DNA of 10,797 bases from an uncultured Chitinophagaceae bacterium (lineage in GTDB: Bacteria > Bacteroidota > Bacteroidia > Chitinophagales > Chitinophagaceae). Positions 6,715 through 10,797 of this stretch are shown here, in pieces; position 1 is the stretch's first letter; every line of letters begins with the position of its first letter. Under the pieces are notes generated by a model that saw nothing but the letters and a program-made list of their open reading frames with translations, was not told the origin of the DNA and searched no databases. The stretch covers positions 1 through 10,797 of the forward strand of contig CAILAF010000211.1 of the NCBI GenBank assembly GCA_903832075.1, written 5' to 3'. Made by a program: the position numbers and the translations under genes.

Positions 6715-8112
6715 ATGTTAACCATCATACTGCTTTCTTGTTTGGTGATTGTGTTGCTGATGTTTATTATCATGACTTATCGTTTTCATAGTTTGATTGA
6801 AAAAAATAAAGACGAAGAAATATTGAATGAAAAATATTCTTTCCTTCAAGGACTTGTTTATACCGGAATTCTTTTAACCATTGTTGCAATTATTGCCGTT
6901 ATTTATTTTGGCTTGAAAGGAACAATTTGGGAAGGACATTTAACTGAATGGTTGAATATTATTGTTCGTGTAATGCATATTACGTTTGGCATTGCATGGA
7001 TTGGTGCATCGTTTTATTTTATTTTTTTGGAAAATGCATTGAACAGAACAGAAAATATTCGAGACGAATTAGCCGGAAACCTTTGGGCAGTGCACGGTGG
7101 CGGTTTTTATTATTTAGAAAAATATAAAATAGCACCAAAAGAAATCCCAAAAAATTTGCATTGGTTTAAATACGAATCATATTTTACCTGGGTTACCGGA
7201 ATTTGTTTATTGTTTATCGTTTACTATTTTAATGCACAAGGTTTTTTAATTGATACTAATGTTTTAAATATCGGCGCTGGTACAGCTATCAGCATAAGTA
7301 TTAGCTCATTTATTTTTGCGTGGTTAATTTATAATGGGCTTTGCAGATCACCATTAATAAAAAACGGAAAATTATTTTCTTTCATTGGCTTCATCATCTT
7401 AATTGGTTTTGCTTATTTCTATGCACATGTGTTCAGTGCCCGTGCAGCTTATATTCATTTCGGTGCAATGATTGGAACCATTATGACAGCTAATGTTTTT
7501 TTCATCATCATTCCATCACAAAAAGCAATGGTATTTGCTGCAAAACATGGCAAGCCTTTGAATCCCGAAATTGGTAAACATGCCGGTATGCGCTCATTAC
7601 ACAACAATTATTTTACTTTACCAGTTTTATTTGTAATGGTAAGCAATCATTTTCCCAGCACATTCGGAAATGAAAATAAGTGGTTGGTTTTAATTATTAT
7701 TTCTTTAGGCGCTGCGGGTGTAAAACATTATTTAAATTTAAAAGAACGCGGCGAATTAAGTTATTGGGTGATGCCGATTTCTGTAATTATTTTATTAGCC
7801 GCAGCATTTATAACTGCGCCAAAAAAAGTAACGATTGAATGCAAACCAAATATTAGCATAACCGAAATAACAACCATCATTAATAAAAGATGTATTACCT
7901 GCCATTCTTTAAAACCTACCGATGATATTTTTAAAGCGCCGCCAAATGGAGTTGTGTACGATACGCCACAAGACATTGTTAAGTTGAAAGATAAAATTAT
8001 GCAACGTGTGGTTATTACTAAAACAATGCCGCAGAATAATAAAACCGGTATTACACAAGAAGAACGTGATTTAATCGGATGTTGGATAGATCAAGGTGCT
8101 TCATTGAAATAA
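6715..8112 (+). CDS. puuD: Membrane-bound urate hydroxylase with C-terminal cytochrome c domain
   Basis: This 465-residue membrane protein oxidises urate to 5-hydroxyisourate and sends electrons to its own c-type haem rather than to O2 directly, unlike soluble uricase. About nine or ten hydrophobic spans are visible (roughly 1-20, 45-67, 82-106, 155-173, 188-207, 221-240, 246-266, 298-313, 323-341, 350-368). Typical PuuD segments are HITFGIAWIGASFYF (88-102), GNLWAVHGGGFYYLEK (121-136) and RSLHNNYFTLPVLF (293-306). After the last span comes a cytochrome c domain with CITCH (393-397) and a likely Met ligand in TMPQNN (Met438), ending WIDQGASLK. It lies divergent to allB and directly supplies the substrate of UraH. 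The two spans before residue 70 may be extra compared with the proteobacterial enzyme (from memory). Confidence 0.92.
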   Translation: MLTIILLSCLVIVLLMFIIMTYRFHSLIEKNKDEEILNEKYSFLQGLVYTGILLTIVAIIAVIYFGLKGTIWEGHLTEWLNIIVRVMHITFGIAWIGASFYFIFLENALNRTENIRDELAGNLWAVHGGGFYYLEKYKIAPKEIPKNLHWFKYESYFTWVTGICLLFIVYYFNAQGFLIDTNVLNIGAGTAISISISSFIFAWLIYNGLCRSPLIKNGKLFSFIGFIILIGFAYFYAHVFSARAAYIHFGAMIGTIMTANVFFIIIPSQKAMVFAAKHGKPLNPEIGKHAGMRSLHNNYFTLPVLFVMVSNHFPSTFGNENKWLVLIIISLGAAGVKHYLNLKERGELSYWVMPISVIILLAAAFITAPKKVTIECKPNISITEITTIINKRCITCHSLKPTDDIFKAPPNGVVYDTPQDIVKLKDKIMQRVVITKTMPQNNKTGITQEERDLIGCWIDQGASLK

Positions 8113-8151
8113 AAATTTTTCTTATTTCATTTTTCTTATTTTACTTGCAAG

Positions 8152-8728
8152 ATGATTCGAGTAAATAAATTAATCATTATTACCGCTCCGTCAGGTGCCG
8201 GCAAAACTTCTATCACACATTATTTATTAAAGAAGTATCCGCAATTATCTTTTTCAGTTTCTGCAACTACACGCAAAGCAAGAGGAAAAGAAAAAAATGG
8301 TGTGGATTATTATTATATAAGTGTAGATGAATTTCAAAAAAAAAATAAAGGATGCTGCTTTTATTGAATGGGAAATGGTTTATGAAGGAAAATATTATGG
8401 CACATTAAAAAGTGAATTAGATAGAATTTGGAATGAAGATAAAACGCCTATGTTGGATATTGATGTTAAAGGCGCTATTCATGTACAGCAACAGTTTCCG
8501 CAAAATTCATTATCTATTTTTATTGAACCGCCAAGTGTTGAAATTTTGAAAAAAAGATTGGAAAGTCGTGGTACTGAATCAGCGGAAAGTATTGCGACAA
8601 GAGCAAGTAAGGCTAGTTATGAAATATCTTTCAAAGATCATTTCAATGTATCTATTGTAAATGATGATCTTGATAAAGCTTGTTTAAAAGCAGAGGAAGT
8701 AATCAAAAAATTTTTAGGCTGGAAATAA
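8152..8728 (+). CDS. gmk: Guanylate kinase, frame broken by one base at an A10 tract
   Basis: Gmk phosphorylates GMP to GDP. The first frame (8152-8367, stop TGA) encodes the P-loop APSGAGKTS (12-20), SATTRKAR (GMP-binding Arg41) and GVDYYY. The homology then continues in the +1 frame from the A tract at 8336-8345 to the TAA at 8726-8728, with YYGT, DIDVKGA, IFIEPPS and RLESRGTES. Removing a single A gives one continuous 191-residue protein of normal Gmk length, with no other lesion. Both halves keep their motifs, so decay cannot be old. Explanations are a homopolymer sequencing error, transcriptional slippage, or a recent inactivating insertion. The gene lies 39 bp after puuD in the same direction and may be cotranscribed with it. 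Confidence 0.88.
8336..8345 (+). other. A10 homopolymer at the gmk frame break
   Basis: Ten consecutive A residues follow the Gln codon CAA start (C at 8335). Nine would keep the guanylate kinase frame open. Such long A runs are classical places for RNA polymerase slippage and also for sequencing or assembly errors. Confidence 0.9.
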
Positions 8729-8729
8729 A

Positions 8730-8812
8730 AAGTTGTAAGTGATAAGTTGTAAGTAAAAAATACAAACTCAACTTTTTTCGTTCGCTTATAACTTATAACT
8801 TACAACTTATAA
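8730..8812. repeat. Heptad-phased inverted repeat between gmk and the SDR gene (type C)
   Basis: The arms at 8730-8753 and 8785-8808 are 24 nt each and pair at 22 positions around a 31-nt loop. The left arm is AAGTTGT, AAGTGAT, AAGTTGT, then AAGTAAA. The right arm is CTTATAA, CTTATAA, CTTACAA, CTTATAA (to 8812). It begins one base after the gmk stop and ends about ten bases before the SDR start. It could act as an mRNA 3' end or processing hairpin, but it lacks the GC stem and U-run of an intrinsic terminator. Confidence 0.85.
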
Positions 8813-8822
8813 TTATTACAAC

Positions 8823-9641
8823 ATGAGTTTTCAAAACAAAACAATTTTTATTACAGGCGCCAGCAGAGGAATTGGGAAAGCCATTGCATTAAAATTAGCA
8901 AAAGAAGGCGCTAACATTGTTATTGCAGCAAAGAGTACTGAAGAAAATATAAAACTTGGCGGTACAATTTTTTCCGCTGCAGCTGAGATGGAAGCCGCAG
9001 GTGGCAAGGCTTTGGCGGTACAAACAGATATTCGTTTTGAAGAACAAATTCAATATGCTGTTCAACAAGCGGTAGAAAAATTTGGCGGCATTGATATTTT
9101 AATAAACAATGCATCGGCTATTCAATTAACCGGAACAGAACAAACAGAAGCAAAACGTTTTGATCTAATGCATAGCATTAATGTTCGTGGAACTTTTTTA
9201 ATGACCAAACATTGCATCCCGTATTTAAAAAAAGGAAACAATCCGCATATACTTACTTTATCTCCACCAATAAATATCACTGCAAAATGGTTATCGCCAC
9301 ATGTTGCATATACCATGACTAAATTCAATATGAGTATGATGGCATTAGGTTGGGCAAGCGAATTTAAAAAAGATGGAATCGCTTCAAACGCTTTGTGGCC
9401 GCGGACTACCATTGATACCGCTGCTGTAAGAAATTTATTAGGTGGCGAGGCTTTAGCAAAAATGAGCAGAACAGTTGATGTATTAGCAGATGCTGCTTAT
9501 TATATTTTAAACAAAGAAAATTTACAATACACCGGTAATACTTTTATTGATGAAGATGTTTTAGCGAAAGAAGGAATTACAGATTTATCAAAATATGCAG
9601 TAGTACCGGGCAATAAATTATTTCAAGATTTATTCGTATAG
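8823..9641 (+). CDS. Short-chain dehydrogenase/reductase, HSDL2-like
   Basis: This 272-residue Rossmann-fold oxidoreductase has the NAD(P)-binding TGASRGIG (11-18), NNAS (95-98), Asn120, and catalytic Ser147 with Tyr163 and Lys167 in YTMTK. The LTLSPP form around the Ser, the WLSPHVAYTMTKFNMSM segment (156-172), and the NALWPRTTIDTAAV stretch (189-202) resemble the SDR group that includes human HSDL2, without its C-terminal sterol-carrier domain. The substrate is unknown; a hydroxyacyl or fatty-acid-related role is the usual guess for relatives. It starts 94 bp after gmk, beyond a large inverted repeat, so it may have its own transcript. There is no evident link to purine breakdown. It converges on lysS with 25 bp between stops. 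Confidence 0.85.
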   Translation: MSFQNKTIFITGASRGIGKAIALKLAKEGANIVIAAKSTEENIKLGGTIFSAAAEMEAAGGKALAVQTDIRFEEQIQYAVQQAVEKFGGIDILINNASAIQLTGTEQTEAKRFDLMHSINVRGTFLMTKHCIPYLKKGNNPHILTLSPPINITAKWLSPHVAYTMTKFNMSMMALGWASEFKKDGIASNALWPRTTIDTAAVRNLLGGEALAKMSRTVDVLADAAYYILNKENLQYTGNTFIDEDVLAKEGITDLSKYAVVPGNKLFQDLFV

Positions 9642-9666
9642 TTTGAATAAATATTTATAAAAAAAA

Positions 9667-10797
9667 TTAATCTTCATTATCAAACTTCTCAGGTCTCATT
9701 TGTGGAAACAACAATACATCTTGTATAGAAGATTGATTTAACAACATCATACACAATCTGTCAATTCCAATTCCAATTCCCGATGTTGGTGGCATTCCAT
9801 ATTCTAATGCACGTAAAAAATCATTGTCAATAAACATGGCTTCATCATCACCGCGTTCCATTAATTTAACTTGTTCTTCAAAACGTTCGCGTTGATCTAT
9901 CGGATCATTCAATTCGCTATATGCATTGGCAATTTCTTTACCATTAATCATAAGCTCAAAACGCTCTACCAGTCCGGCTTTGCTGCGATGCTTCTTTGTC
10001 AGCGGGCTCATTTCAACCGGATAATCAATAATAAAAGTTGGTTGAACATATTTATGTTCACTTGTTGCACCAAATATTTCATCAATTAATTTTCCTTTAC
10101 CAATGTTTGGATTAACATCAATGTTTAATTGTTTACAAACATCACGCAAATCCGTTTCATCTTTTTCTGAAATATCAATTCCTGTATTTTCTTTAATGGC
10201 ATCAAAAATGCTGATGCGCTTAAAAGGTGCTTTAAAACTTACAATTGTTTCTCCGATTGTTACATCAGTTGTTCCATGCAATGCCAATGAAATTTTTTCA
10301 AACAACTGTTCTGTTGTTTCCATCATCCACAAATAATCTTTGTATGCAGTATACCATTCGAGAATTGTAAATTCGGGATTATGCGTTCTGTCCATTCCTT
10401 CATTTCTAAAATTTCTGCTGAATTCATATACCCAATCAAAGCCACCAACAATTAATCTTTTTAAATACAATTCATTTGCAATTCTCAAATAAAAAGGAAC
10501 ATCCAATGCATTGTGATGTGTGATGAAAGGCTTTGCTGCTGCGCCTCCGGGAATAGTTTGTAAAACCGGCGTATCAACTTCCAACGCACCGCGTTCATTT
10601 AAAAATTCACGAATAGTGTTTACTAATTTAGTACGCTTAACAAAAGTTTCTTTTACCGAAGGATTAATAATTAAATCAGCATAACGCTGACGATAACGAA
10701 ATTCGGGATCAGTTACTTCATCAAATACATGACCTTCTTCGTCGCGTTTAACAATTGGTAATGGTTTTAAACTTTTGGTTAATAAAGTTAATGTTTG
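9667..10797 (-). CDS. lysS: Lysyl-tRNA synthetase, class II, N-terminal part outside window
   Basis: The frame is open to the right window edge, so 376 C-terminal residues of a protein normally near 500 are seen; the N-terminal anticodon-binding OB-fold is mostly missing. Visible parts of the class II core are motif 1 around FLNERGALEVDTP (65-77 of the visible part), motif 2 NFRNEGMDRTHNPEF (129-143), which contacts ATP, and motif 3 GIGIGIDRL (340-348). It ends with the QDVLLFPQMRPEK region typical of LysRS. It charges tRNA-Lys in the cytosol and is a housekeeping gene unrelated to the ureide genes. The apparent start at 10584 (a TTG) lies inside motif 1 and is not real. Confidence 0.96.
   Translation of the reverse strand, partial: QTLTLLTKSLKPLPIVKRDEEGHVFDEVTDPEFRYRQRYADLIINPSVKETFVKRTKLVNTIREFLNERGALEVDTPVLQTIPGGAAAKPFITHHNALDVPFYLRIANELYLKRLIVGGFDWVYEFSRNFRNEGMDRTHNPEFTILEWYTAYKDYLWMMETTEQLFEKISLALHGTTDVTIGETIVSFKAPFKRISIFDAIKENTGIDISEKDETDLRDVCKQLNIDVNPNIGKGKLIDEIFGATSEHKYVQPTFIIDYPVEMSPLTKKHRSKAGLVERFELMINGKEIANAYSELNDPIDQRERFEEQVKLMERGDDEAMFIDNDFLRALEYGMPPTSGIGIGIDRLCMMLLNQSSIQDVLLFPQMRPEKFDNED

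Noticed and set aside
8336..8345. Programmed -1 ribosomal frameshift at the A-rich slippery tract
   Set aside because: The shift needed is +1 (or loss of one base), whereas classical A-tract ribosomal slippage gives -1; transcriptional slippage or a sequence error fits better.
8327..8728. Independent small gene starting at the ATG at 8327
   Set aside because: Its sequence is the C-terminal two thirds of guanylate kinase continuing the upstream frame; the ATG lies in the overlap before the A tract.
9647..9658. Palindrome ATAAATATTTAT followed by an A run between the SDR gene and lysS as a bidirectional terminator
   Set aside because: The stem is only six A/T pairs with no loop to spare and no GC, so it is too weak to call as an intrinsic terminator.

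Overview
The window looks like a chromosomal piece of a Bacteroidota bacterium, most likely of the Chitinophagaceae type (inferred). The DNA is strongly AT-rich, start codons lack clear Shine-Dalgarno sequences, and the genes form the purine-to-ureide breakdown set of that group. No phage, transposase, rRNA, tRNA or CRISPR array was seen.

Layout: the 3' part of a molybdopterin-binding xanthine dehydrogenase subunit (1-771, +) converges on a six-gene minus-strand operon (6620 down to 783). In transcription order it is allB (allantoinase), allC (allantoate amidohydrolase), allE (ureidoglycine aminohydrolase), uraD (OHCU decarboxylase), uraH (hydroxyisourate hydrolase) and a 477-residue HpcH/HpaI (citrate lyase-like) family protein of unproven function. 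Divergent from allB, across a 94-bp spacer, is puuD (membrane urate hydroxylase with its own cytochrome c domain, 6715-8112, +). It is followed by gmk (guanylate kinase, 8152-8728), whose frame is broken at a run of ten A residues, and by an SDR oxidoreductase of HSDL2 type (8823-9641). The 3' three quarters of lysS (lysyl-tRNA synthetase, minus strand) fills the right end.

Together the genes give a nearly continuous route: xanthine to urate (XDH), urate to 5-hydroxyisourate (PuuD), then OHCU (UraH), S-allantoin (UraD), allantoate (AllB), ureidoglycine (AllC) and ureidoglycolate (AllE). No known ureidoglycolate-consuming enzyme, purine transporter or regulator is visible. The aldolase-like gene at the end of the operon is the obvious candidate for handling the carbon product.

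The most unusual non-coding structure is a set of intergenic inverted repeats, each built of 7-bp units. Three spacers (2217-2301, 3187-3261, 8729-8822) each carry about 3-5 heptads on one arm and an inverted set on the other, but the heptad sequence differs in each spacer. A 23-nt piece of the first type recurs in two other operon spacers.
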